Source: a virus. From it: a DNA stretch of 47,157 bases. The stretch is taken from positions 1 to 47,157 of IMG/VR virus record IMGVR_UViG_3300037245_003411, one strand, 5' to 3'. A program made the translations under genes and the position numbers. This document shows, piece after piece, positions 15,630 through 24,704 of the stretch (position 1 is the first letter of the stretch; each line of letters starts with the position of its first letter). The notes beneath the pieces were generated by a model that was not told the origin of the DNA, ran no database searches, and was given only the letters and a program-made list of their open reading frames with translations.

Positions 15630-17951
15630 ATGGCGCCAAGAGTATTAAGAAGAGGTCCACAGTATACCCTTGATGTAAAAACAAGAGTTCCTACAGGACA
15701 GATTCAAAGAACTAAGACACCAGATCTTATTTCTTCACCAGATACAAGACTATCAGAAGTATTTGGTTATTTAGGACAGGGACTCAAAGTACTTGGATAT
15801 AGTTTAAAAGATTTTTTCAATCAGAATAATCAAAGAAATGCCGACACTGGTTGGGGTGATATGCTTCCGGAAGTCCAAGATACTTATAATCTTATGGATA
15901 CCAAAAGTGTTGATCAGTTAAAAGAACTTAATTTACAAGCTCTTTCAAGATATGAAGATCATATTAATACTCTAGATTACAATGATAAAGTAAAAGATAA
16001 AATGAAAAGTGATCTTTCTGATTATTCAGCAAGAAAGATGGAACAATTATATGGAACGGGACTTGCGGAAGATAGAATTGCAAATGCCAGAAATCTTGAT
16101 GCAAAAATATTAATCGCTGTTAAAAATGAAGATAGTGGAGCAGCTTTTAAGGCAATTGGAGATGCTTCAATTGGTGAAGATGCCTGGCTTGATCCGGAAA
16201 CTGCAAAACTTATGTCTGAAAAAGTTATCAGTGATGTATATTACGAAACAACTAAAAATGATCTTGCTGAACTTCCATATAGAAAAGCCTTTGATATTAT
16301 AACTGCGCAGGCAGAAGATGAAGAAGGAAATTTGTCTTATGTTAATTATTCTGATCTTACTGGTGCAGATCGAACTACCTTAATAAAAACAATAACTCAG
16401 GCCGGGACACTTGAAGAACAGAGGAAAAGTATTGCTAAATTTGATGCAGAAAGTGAAGCATTGAATTCACTTTACTCTAATGAAATAAGTATTACTGATT
16501 TTATGAAAACAGATTATGAAAATTTAAATACAACAGATAAGATAGGTTTGGTTAATGCCTATGAGTCACAGCAGAGAGTAGAAGTTGCCAGACTTGATAG
16601 CATTGCTTCTGAACCTATTTGGAGAGATATAAATAATAAAGTTATTACAAACCCTGATACAATAAGAGCTAATAGTGATCCTCGACTTACAGAAAGAACA
16701 CGAAGAGAAATGATCAGTTTCCTTGAATCAGGTATAAGGGCTCCGGATCCGTACAAAGAAGCAACTGCTTTTTCACGTGATAGATTAGATGAACTAATGA
16801 GAAAAGCTGCAAATGGAGATGAACCTTTTGGCTTGATGAGATCTGCTCTTAGACTTACAAAAGAAACTGATGATAATGATTTTCCTTTATTGTATGGAAC
16901 GGATTATAATAGATTCTTAAAAGATATACAAAATAAAGCTGCATTAAGTAAATTAACCTCAGTTGTAAATGGAGCTGAAAGAGATCCCAGGTTTATTGAT
17001 AAAAAAACAGAACTTCAAGATCCTGTTATGTTTGATGAGTTCGTCAGAACTTATACAGAATTATTTTATAATCAAATAAATGAACAAGATCCAGAAAAGC
17101 AAATGAATATAGATGAATTCAGGAGTATGGCTGATAAACTCATAGATACAATATCTGATGAAAAATTACAGAAAGAGTTCAGAGATGTTTCTGTTTCTAA
17201 TCAAACTGTAGGTACTGGTTTACTTACATCATTCAGATTGCCTTTTACACATAATGCAATGGAAGATGCTGTTACTGCTTTAAATGAAGGGATGTATGAT
17301 GCAATGAAATTTATTGAACCTGAAGCATGGAGTCTGTTTCAAAGGAAAATGATAGAACAATATGAATTGATAAAAGACAAACCATACGATAAAGAACTAA
17401 GATTATATAAAGATAAAATCCCTGTATTTTTGAATGAAAAAGGTGAAGAGGAAATGATAATAATTTCCGGTAATATTCCCCAGGTAGTTTCTCTTAATGC
17501 AGGACTTGATAAATATCAAAATCTTGCATTAGGTTATAGTGTTGGAGATGTAAATCCAGAAAATGAAACAATGCTGTCTACTGGGTGGTTTAAGATTACA
17601 GATGACTCTGTTGATAAGTTCGGAACTGCTTATGGTGGTCTGATAATACGGCCTAAAGGTAAAGAAGAATTTTATATAATGACTGAGACTTTGAGAGGAG
17701 TTATAGTTAGGCCGTTCCATGGTAATCCTAATTCTCAAGAAGATATTGCAGCTGCTGTAAAAGATGTAACAAATCCTATAATACAAATTGAAGAAGAAAA
17801 TAATGCATTGACTGATGTTGAAAATGCAATAAGAAATACAGCTCCAAGAAGTTATTATAGTTATCCATCATTAACTCCTGTAATAGATCCTGAAGTTCCT
17901 ATTACTCCAGCCCAGAAGGCTCAAGAGGCTTTAAAAGCAGGGAGGTTCTAA
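15630..17951 (+). CDS. Internal virion/ejection protein (T7 gp15-like position)
   Basis: 773 aa, largely helical and acidic, with no transmembrane segment. It lies between the gp14-like and the giant gp16-like proteins and is close in size to T7 gp15 (747 aa), which forms the periplasmic tube of the ejectosome. Assignment rests on order and size; no catalytic motif is visible. AAGGAG precedes the ATG. The stop is followed directly by TTG, the next start. Confidence 0.65.
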   Translation: MAPRVLRRGPQYTLDVKTRVPTGQIQRTKTPDLISSPDTRLSEVFGYLGQGLKVLGYSLKDFFNQNNQRNADTGWGDMLPEVQDTYNLMDTKSVDQLKELNLQALSRYEDHINTLDYNDKVKDKMKSDLSDYSARKMEQLYGTGLAEDRIANARNLDAKILIAVKNEDSGAAFKAIGDASIGEDAWLDPETAKLMSEKVISDVYYETTKNDLAELPYRKAFDIITAQAEDEEGNLSYVNYSDLTGADRTTLIKTITQAGTLEEQRKSIAKFDAESEALNSLYSNEISITDFMKTDYENLNTTDKIGLVNAYESQQRVEVARLDSIASEPIWRDINNKVITNPDTIRANSDPRLTERTRREMISFLESGIRAPDPYKEATAFSRDRLDELMRKAANGDEPFGLMRSALRLTKETDDNDFPLLYGTDYNRFLKDIQNKAALSKLTSVVNGAERDPRFIDKKTELQDPVMFDEFVRTYTELFYNQINEQDPEKQMNIDEFRSMADKLIDTISDEKLQKEFRDVSVSNQTVGTGLLTSFRLPFTHNAMEDAVTALNEGMYDAMKFIEPEAWSLFQRKMIEQYELIKDKPYDKELRLYKDKIPVFLNEKGEEEMIIISGNIPQVVSLNAGLDKYQNLALGYSVGDVNPENETMLSTGWFKITDDSVDKFGTAYGGLIIRPKGKEEFYIMTETLRGVIVRPFHGNPNSQEDIAAAVKDVTNPIIQIEEENNALTDVENAIRNTAPRSYYSYPSLTPVIDPEVPITPAQKAQEALKAGRF

Positions 17952-20900
17952 TTGGGTCTTTTAGAAGAATATATTTTACAGCAGCCTCAAGGAATACTGG
18001 ATGATTACGAAAGACAACAGAATGATCCTATTGCTTTCCAGGATGAGAGACTTCAAAGTTATTTGGAGTCTCCTTTTGCGTATAATAGAGTTTTAACGGC
18101 AGAGGATCCTATCGAGGAAAGACAAAGGCTGGAAAATATATATCATCTTTCTCAGTATTACAATTTTGACATGGGGAAAGTTCATGCGAATTATGATGCA
18201 ATTTCAAGACATTATTTTGGTGAAGGGACTATAGAAACAAATAATCAGGTTATAAAAGATGCTCAACAGGCCGGTAAACTTTCAATAGAAATAGATGAAT
18301 TAAAATCAGATTACATGGATGATGAAAACCCGGACTTCCGGGAATTGATTCAAGGGAAAATAGACTTTTTAAATGCTCAAATGCCTCCAGAAGATGCTTT
18401 AAAGAGGAATTTGCCAGTAGCCAGTGCAAAAGAATTTATGCGTAATGTACCAAACTGGATCAATGTTGCAGAAGAAACAACACCGTTTAAGGCTGTATAT
18501 GATCATTATAAGCTCATGAGTGAACTCAAAAAAAATGATCCGGATAATCCTCTATTAAAAGGAACTTTAGGATCCGCAATAGTTGCTTTAGTGAATTATG
18601 TTGCAGAAGCAAAAGGCAAACCTTATATTCCAACAGAACTTGCTTTCCTGGGAGGCCCTGCAGGATTGGTCGCTGGAGCGTGGAAAGTTTATGAAGACCG
18701 TGAAACTGCAAGTACGTATTATGACTTAGATAAGATTCGATTTATAGATTCCGAAGGTAAGGAAGTCGGGCTTGATGAGAATATAAAGAGAGGTATTGCT
18801 CTTGGTTTCGGTGGATTAAAAGCAACTGCAGAAGTTTGGTCGGATGTTGTTGCTTTTAAAGGTATTCCCGGGATAGATAAAATATTTGAAAAGGGATTTG
18901 CTTATATGGCATCAAGGGTTTCTGCCAAAGCAACTCTTAATAATGTTTTGACAAAAATTCTATCGAAAGGGCTGGCTATTACAGGAGCCGAGATAGGTAC
19001 TGAATGGATCCAGGCAAGTATAGATTTATCTGCAAATAGTTTTGCTGATTTCCTTGAGGAAGAAAAGGAATTATTACAGGATTTTAAGGTAACGAAAGAA
19101 GAAGTATTTTCAACTTATAAAGAAGTCCTGATAAAAACTGCTCTTGCTACAGCTCCTTTGGCACTTCTTGGCGCAGGCGCGACAGGAATAAGGTTATCAA
19201 TCAATAGTCCTGTAATGGAGAATATAATTCGTAGAAACATTCAAAATCTTGGAGATAATTTTACAGCAAAAGCCGCAATTGACGGAATTAAAGAGGATCC
19301 GGAATTTCAAAGACAAATTGGCACAGTTCCTGAAGTAACTATTATTGATATCGTGGCCAGAAAAGAGGCACTGATTACTAAGGATTTCGTCTCTGCTATG
19401 GAACGGCAGGTCGCTGAAGGCGTTGAGGAAGGTGCGAGTCCCATAACACAGATTGATGAGGAAACAGGTTTAAGGCGTCCATTGGATGAAGACACAGAAG
19501 AGTTTAATGTTGCACGTGAAACATTCAAACAAGAGAATATTGATAATTATTTTCCTGCAAGAGATTTGAGTGATGTTGAACTTAAAAGGATTTATCAGGA
19601 GACAATTGTTGACTTTGGATTAGATCAGGATCAGGAAGGACTACCAGGATTATCTTTTGAGCAATTCAAAACACAGAGACAGGAATTCACATCCAGTTAT
19701 ATAAATTGGAGAACTACTCCGGAGGCTCAGAGGTTTTTAGCAACTCTTTCTCCTGCTGTCGATGTTATACAAAGAGTCATCGATAACGCTGTTGTAGAAG
19801 ACGCTGGCAGTACGCTTGCAAGGCATTCAGAGGAACTTGGTCGGATTGTATCAGAAGCAAAGGCCGGAGGCGATGTACAGACGATATTGGATTATAACAT
19901 TCAAAAAGATCTGCAGATCGAGGCTATTGAATCTGAAATTGAGAGACTGCAGGAACTTGGTAGATCTACAAAAGATCAAAATCAGATTAATCTTGTAAAT
20001 CAACAGATCCGGGAATATATAGATGCAAAGCACGAATTAACATCTTCCCGGAACGAACTTTCTACAATACTCGAACTTGTAGCCAGGGAATTGTTTAATG
20101 AGACACGAATTCAGAGAAATCTGGAACGTACTGCTGCCGGACTTTTTGAACATCTTGAGTTTCTCGATTCTTTTGAATACGAACAGTTTTTAGAAGGAGA
20201 AGCTTCAATAATGGAGGCTTTTGCAAATATAACTAAAGACCGATTGATAAGTCAAGACTTGCCAGGAGAAGGCCTAGATATATTTGATAGTGCAAATGAT
20301 GAGTTTCGTATGCAACTTGAAAAAGATTTTGCTGAAATGAGGCCAATCTTGGCAAGTCTTGTTCGAGAAGGAAGGCATATAGAAACTCGAAATGCTCAAA
20401 GAGAGTTGGTTGTTGGTATAATGCAGAAGTCTCTTTCTAATTATCTAAAACTACAGGGAGAAAGATATATTAAATCAATAAATGTAGATATAAGTAAAAA
20501 TATTTCTCTGCCTCGAGCAGAAATGATTGAGAAAATCCAAAAAGCTGTAAATCTGGTTGATGGAATTAAAGAAGAAGATATCGCAGCTGCAAAAGTATAT
20601 GTTCAGAAAACCTTCTACTATAAAGATGGAACCCCTATAGAGTCTATACAAGGAGAAAATGCAAAAACAATTGCATCCACACTTCTTAACGCTATGGAAA
20701 TTACATTTGATGAAAATCTTGATGTAATTGGACCGAAATTAAGTTTGTCAGATTTAATCCATCTCAAAACAGAGGTAGATCTTCTTCGTTATCTTGGAAA
20801 GGTGGAACTATCTGAGGCAAAGAAAGGAAATCTGATCTCTGATGAGATCCGGAAATCTGAATTTCTTGTCTACCAGGAGAATGTAGTTGAGACTTCAGAA

Positions 20901-22826
20901 AAGAAAAAGAATATCTTTAAAGGTTTGAATTTTTTCAGATTACAATCTTATCAATGGGGGCATAAGATTTTTGGAGATCAGGGTAGGAAATTGTTCTGGA
21001 CTGATTTTTTAACAGCCTTTAATGAAAAAGTAAAAAACCTTGATCAGCGATCAGAAGCTGTAAGAGAAGCAATCAATGATGATCAGTATGAATGGGGTGA
21101 GAAAATGTATGAAACCCGAGTGGTTGGCGATCATGATTTCATGCTCCAGGATCTTCTTTATATGTATGTTGGCCGGCATGATCCGGATATTCGAACAAAT
21201 ATTCTGTACAAAACTCAAGATATTGATCCAAATACAATGTCTGAATATATTGGGGAAGTTGATGGTACAGGACTTATTGATGAAGAACTTAAAGATTTTG
21301 AAAAAACTGCGGCAGAAACTATTGCTAATGATCTTCGAGCTGCTTATAACGATATCCGGGTAACATATGAAGAAGCTACAGGACAGCGCCTTGGATTTAT
21401 TGATGCATATCTTCCTTTAATCAGATTAACACTAGGGCAAAAAGATCTTGAGCAGGAATTGGCAATTACAATGCTTCGCGGGACAGATCAATCAACGGAT
21501 CCGGCAAATAAAAATTTCCTTCTTGTAAGAGATGTAACTACAAAAGAAAATGCTACTCCAGTCAGGACTGATCTATGGGGTATCTGGCAGGATTATGTAC
21601 AGAAACAGGAGCATTATATTAACCTAAATGACTGGGTCCGTAAGTCCAGGGCTTTTATTGATGATTCTGAAGTTTCTGCAACAATTACAGAAAATTACGA
21701 TAAAAGTTGGACAGATGGAATTAAGAAATATGTTGATGATATAGCTACCCCGGGAAGACTTCATTCTTCTTCAGCTTTTGATGAGACTGTTCGCAGATAT
21801 AAACATAATGTTGCCCTTGCTAACCTGGCGCTTAAATCAAATATTATTCTTAGACAGCTTCCATCCTCTCTTTTATATGTTGAAGAGGCTGGAATTGGAA
21901 ACTGGATGGGTTCACAGTTGAATTTCTTGAATTTCAAAGAGAATATGTACAAAGATTCAAAAGGAAAGCTCAGACATAAGATGGTAGATTTTATCAATGA
22001 ACATGATCCTTCTACAATAAAATCTCATACTGAATATGATTTTCTTAATTACAAAAGGCCAGATACAAAAGGCCAGAAGTTTAAAAGGAAATTTGATAAA
22101 TTTGGTATGAAAGGAATAAGTGCAGCTGACACAATGGTTAAAACAATTGGATGGACTGCAGTTTATAATCGATATCTTACCGATCTCGGACATGAAGGCG
22201 CTGTTTCTAAAGCCAGGGATTGGACAGCACTTACTCAGCCATCGAGTAATAAATTATCTCTTCCCGGGATGTACCGACACAGCGAGATGGCAAACGCTCT
22301 ATTTATGTTTACTCAACAGCCTGTAAAGCTGCTTAATCATTTAACCGGAGAAGTAGTTCCGAATGTATTCGGAAAAGATGGGAATAGGATGGCAGGATTT
22401 TATGGATTACTGGCTCTTGGGATGAGTAATTCAATAATATGGGCTCTTACCAATAGAAGAGTTCCTGAAGATGCAGAGGATTGGTCTGCAGCTTTATTCC
22501 TTGGTGGCATTTCATGGATCCCCGGATTTGGCCGAACAATGGCCAGACATTTAGAAGGGAAAAACAGTTACAGTTCTTCTCAATTCCAGGATCCGGCAAT
22601 CGGAGTTTTGGATATTGTAAATCCTCGTGTATATTTGGATTCTATAAATGCTGCACAATCCGGGGATATGGCTAAATTTAATACTCAATTTAATAACATT
22701 ATGAAGGGAGCAGGAGTCTGGTTTGGTGTTCCATCAGGGTTTATAATAAAAGCTAAAGATGCGCTGGGCGAAGAGGATTGGTGGTCACACCTGTTTCTCG
22801 GCGGCCCATTAGGAGAAAAGAAATGA
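17952..22826 (+). CDS. Giant ejection protein (T7 gp16-like position), 1624 aa
   Basis: The largest protein in the genome. It sits where T7 encodes gp16, the inner-membrane part of the ejectosome. I see hydrophobic stretches (ALATAPLALLGAGATGI near residue 400, YGLLALGMSNSIIWAL near 1490) and long helical regions, but no clear lytic transglycosylase motif. The C-terminal region (FMFTQQPVKLLNHLTGEVVP) resembles the conserved end of large podoviral internal proteins. TTG start directly after the preceding stop. Stop overlaps the fibre ATG (ATGA). Confidence 0.68.
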   Translation: MGLLEEYILQQPQGILDDYERQQNDPIAFQDERLQSYLESPFAYNRVLTAEDPIEERQRLENIYHLSQYYNFDMGKVHANYDAISRHYFGEGTIETNNQVIKDAQQAGKLSIEIDELKSDYMDDENPDFRELIQGKIDFLNAQMPPEDALKRNLPVASAKEFMRNVPNWINVAEETTPFKAVYDHYKLMSELKKNDPDNPLLKGTLGSAIVALVNYVAEAKGKPYIPTELAFLGGPAGLVAGAWKVYEDRETASTYYDLDKIRFIDSEGKEVGLDENIKRGIALGFGGLKATAEVWSDVVAFKGIPGIDKIFEKGFAYMASRVSAKATLNNVLTKILSKGLAITGAEIGTEWIQASIDLSANSFADFLEEEKELLQDFKVTKEEVFSTYKEVLIKTALATAPLALLGAGATGIRLSINSPVMENIIRRNIQNLGDNFTAKAAIDGIKEDPEFQRQIGTVPEVTIIDIVARKEALITKDFVSAMERQVAEGVEEGASPITQIDEETGLRRPLDEDTEEFNVARETFKQENIDNYFPARDLSDVELKRIYQETIVDFGLDQDQEGLPGLSFEQFKTQRQEFTSSYINWRTTPEAQRFLATLSPAVDVIQRVIDNAVVEDAGSTLARHSEELGRIVSEAKAGGDVQTILDYNIQKDLQIEAIESEIERLQELGRSTKDQNQINLVNQQIREYIDAKHELTSSRNELSTILELVARELFNETRIQRNLERTAAGLFEHLEFLDSFEYEQFLEGEASIMEAFANITKDRLISQDLPGEGLDIFDSANDEFRMQLEKDFAEMRPILASLVREGRHIETRNAQRELVVGIMQKSLSNYLKLQGERYIKSINVDISKNISLPRAEMIEKIQKAVNLVDGIKEEDIAAAKVYVQKTFYYKDGTPIESIQGENAKTIASTLLNAMEITFDENLDVIGPKLSLSDLIHLKTEVDLLRYLGKVELSEAKKGNLISDEIRKSEFLVYQENVVETSEKKKNIFKGLNFFRLQSYQWGHKIFGDQGRKLFWTDFLTAFNEKVKNLDQRSEAVREAINDDQYEWGEKMYETRVVGDHDFMLQDLLYMYVGRHDPDIRTNILYKTQDIDPNTMSEYIGEVDGTGLIDEELKDFEKTAAETIANDLRAAYNDIRVTYEEATGQRLGFIDAYLPLIRLTLGQKDLEQELAITMLRGTDQSTDPANKNFLLVRDVTTKENATPVRTDLWGIWQDYVQKQEHYINLNDWVRKSRAFIDDSEVSATITENYDKSWTDGIKKYVDDIATPGRLHSSSAFDETVRRYKHNVALANLALKSNIILRQLPSSLLYVEEAGIGNWMGSQLNFLNFKENMYKDSKGKLRHKMVDFINEHDPSTIKSHTEYDFLNYKRPDTKGQKFKRKFDKFGMKGISAADTMVKTIGWTAVYNRYLTDLGHEGAVSKARDWTALTQPSSNKLSLPGMYRHSEMANALFMFTQQPVKLLNHLTGEVVPNVFGKDGNRMAGFYGLLALGMSNSIIWALTNRRVPEDAEDWSAALFLGGISWIPGFGRTMARHLEGKNSYSSSQFQDPAIGVLDIVNPRVYLDSINAAQSGDMAKFNTQFNNIMKGAGVWFGVPSGFIIKAKDALGEEDWWSHLFLGGPLGEKK

Positions 22827-24442
22827 TTACAACCTTAATTTCAATAGTAAATACATTAGCTGAAACTTCAGTAAATGATTATCCTGTAAATTACAAAATT
22901 ACGGATAAAGCACATGTTTTTGTTTTTTATGTAGATGACACAGAACCTGAAGTTGAATTGGTTCAAGTTGCAGAATTTACTGCCGGAGCTGATAATGAAT
23001 ACAAAGTAAATGCAATCACTGAATCTGGTTTTAATGTTGAATTAAGAGATACTTATACTGCTGCTGATGATAGAAAAATCTCTATCCGTAGAATTGTACC
23101 TACTACTCAAGAAGTTGAATATCCACCAGGTAACGATTTTCCTGGGTCAACCCATGAGAGAGCTCTGGATAAATTAACAGCAATAGTTCAGCAATTTAAT
23201 GAAACTCTTGCCAGGCAGATTGGTATGCCTCTTTCTGAAGATGCAGAATCTATGACATTACCTAACTTTATATCTAATTATTATCTCGGCCTTGATGGTG
23301 ATAATAATTTAATCTGGAAAATTGGCACATTCGCGCCAGGAAATGATGAGATCAAAGATTCTCATATTGACTGGGGCACTGGTGCTAATCAGGTTTCTGC
23401 TGAGGATATGCCAATTGAAGATTCCGGGACTTTGTATACAGCAGAAGATGTTGAAGCAGCTTTGGCTGAAGTAAAATCACAATCAGATACACATGAAGCA
23501 AATGATGGAAGTGATCATACTTTTATTGATCAGGATATAAAATCATCTGCAAGTCCAGAATTTGCTGGTATAACTATTGATGGATTAGATTATACGAATA
23601 CTCCTATGCTACCTTATTTGGAAGGTGCTGGATTAAGTATTTCTGGAATAGGTAATCCAGCTATCGCTGCTCTTGATTCAACGCACATTGCTTTTATCGA
23701 TACAACATTAGATCAATTAAGAACATACTTATGGAATGGATCTGTTTGGGTTTTAGAAGGTGCTGGATTAGATATTGGTGGTATAAGTAATCCATTAACT
23801 TTGTCTGCTCTTGATTCAACACATGTTGCTTTTATTGATCAAACAGTAGCCCAATTAAGAACATACGTATGGAATGGATCTATCTGGGCGTTAGAAGGTT
23901 CAGGGTTTGGCATTTCTGGTATAAATAATCCAGCTCTTACAACTCTTGATTCAACGCACATTGCTTTTATCGATGCAGCATTAGAAGAACTAAGAACGTA
24001 TGTATGGAATGGTTCTGTTTGGGCGTTAGAAGGTTCAGGGTTTGGCATTTCTGGCATAGGTGTTCCAGCTCTTACAACTCTTGATTCAACACATGTTGCT
24101 TTTATTGATGATACATTAGAAGAACTAAGAACGTACGTATGGGATGGTTCTGTTTGGGCTTTAGAAGGGGCTGGGTTAGATATTTCTGGAATAACTCAAC
24201 CAGCTATTACAAGTATAAATTCAACACATATTGCTTTTATTGATGCAACATTAGAAGAGTTAAGAATATATATATGGGATGGATCTGTATGGGTTTTAGA
24301 AGGTCCCGGGTTAAGTATTTCTGGTATAAGTAGTCCAGTTCTCTCTGCTCTTGATTCAATGCATGTTGCTTTTATCGATACAACATTAGAAGAATTAAGA
24401 ACATATAAATATAAATATTATTTAGTAAGTAGAAGTTTATAA
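22823..24442 (+). CDS. Tail fibre 1 with six-fold repeat (propeller-like)
   Basis: 539 aa. Residues 1-130 resemble the T7 gp17 N-terminal anchor that attaches fibres to the tail (VNDYPVNYKI..., ISIRRIVPTTQEVEYPPGNDFPG). Residues about 266-530 are six repeats of about 45 aa (LEGxGLxISGIxxPAxxxLDSTHxAFIDxTLxELRTYxWNGSVWx). Such repeats with THxAF/RTYxW strands suggest a six-bladed beta propeller, a probable receptor-binding domain. A short basic tail (YKYKYYLVSRSL) ends the protein. AGGAGA precedes the ATG. Confidence 0.78.
   Translation: MITTLISIVNTLAETSVNDYPVNYKITDKAHVFVFYVDDTEPEVELVQVAEFTAGADNEYKVNAITESGFNVELRDTYTAADDRKISIRRIVPTTQEVEYPPGNDFPGSTHERALDKLTAIVQQFNETLARQIGMPLSEDAESMTLPNFISNYYLGLDGDNNLIWKIGTFAPGNDEIKDSHIDWGTGANQVSAEDMPIEDSGTLYTAEDVEAALAEVKSQSDTHEANDGSDHTFIDQDIKSSASPEFAGITIDGLDYTNTPMLPYLEGAGLSISGIGNPAIAALDSTHIAFIDTTLDQLRTYLWNGSVWVLEGAGLDIGGISNPLTLSALDSTHVAFIDQTVAQLRTYVWNGSIWALEGSGFGISGINNPALTTLDSTHIAFIDAALEELRTYVWNGSVWALEGSGFGISGIGVPALTTLDSTHVAFIDDTLEELRTYVWDGSVWALEGAGLDISGITQPAITSINSTHIAFIDATLEELRIYIWDGSVWVLEGPGLSISGISSPVLSALDSMHVAFIDTTLEELRTYKYKYYLVSRSL
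23618..24410 (+). repeat. Six tandem repeats of 135-138 bp in the fibre gene
   Basis: Units begin with the LEG codons at 23618, 23753, 23891, 24026, 24161 and 24296. Units 3 and 4 are nearly identical over long stretches, showing recent duplication; others differ mainly in loop residues. The period is constant except for one added codon in unit 2. This allows expansion, contraction or recombination of the receptor-binding part. Confidence 0.9.
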
Positions 24443-24479
24443 ACAATAGAATGTAATACTTTTTAAAAGGAGAATAAAA

Positions 24480-24668
24480 GTGAAAAGGTTGTTAATCTTT
24501 GTTGTTATTTTATTATTAGTTTTGATTACATCTTGTCCAACTCCATTTGGTATTTTGTATGGAGACAAAATAATACACTGGGATGGAGAAGTTGAATCTA
24601 TAGAAGATTGGATTGATGGAGATGATGATACAACAGATGTGACGGTTATTGTTACATGGCCAAAATAA
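24480..24668 (+). CDS. Small lipoprotein, 62 aa
   Basis: MKRLLIFVVILLLVLITSC gives a basic start, a hydrophobic core and a lipobox (ITSC) with the lipid-bearing Cys at residue 19. The mature part is short and acidic (EDWIDGDDDTTDV). The GTG start has AAAGGAG upstream. It sits between the two fibre genes. Phage lipoproteins beside receptor-binding genes can block superinfection by masking the receptor (as T5 Llp does); this is an inference from position. Confidence 0.7.
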   Translation: MKRLLIFVVILLLVLITSCPTPFGILYGDKIIHWDGEVESIEDWIDGDDDTTDVTVIVTWPK

Positions 24669-24671
24669 TTG

Positions 24672-24695
24672 AAAAACGCATGTAGGTGCGTTTTT
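24672..24695. repeat. 24-bp dispersed palindrome, copy 4
   Basis: Arms AAAAACG/CGTTTTT with core CATGTAGGTG. In this copy the first core base pairs with the last, so the stem is longer than in the others. The T-tract merges into the GGAGG ribosome-binding site of fibre 2. Confidence 0.88.
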
Positions 24696-24704
24696 GGAGG
24701 ATAG

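Noticed and set aside
17952-22826. Virion-carried RNA polymerase in the 1624-aa protein (N4 type)
   Set aside because: It is half the size of the N4 enzyme and I see no polymerase motifs; order fits a T7 gp16-like ejection protein.
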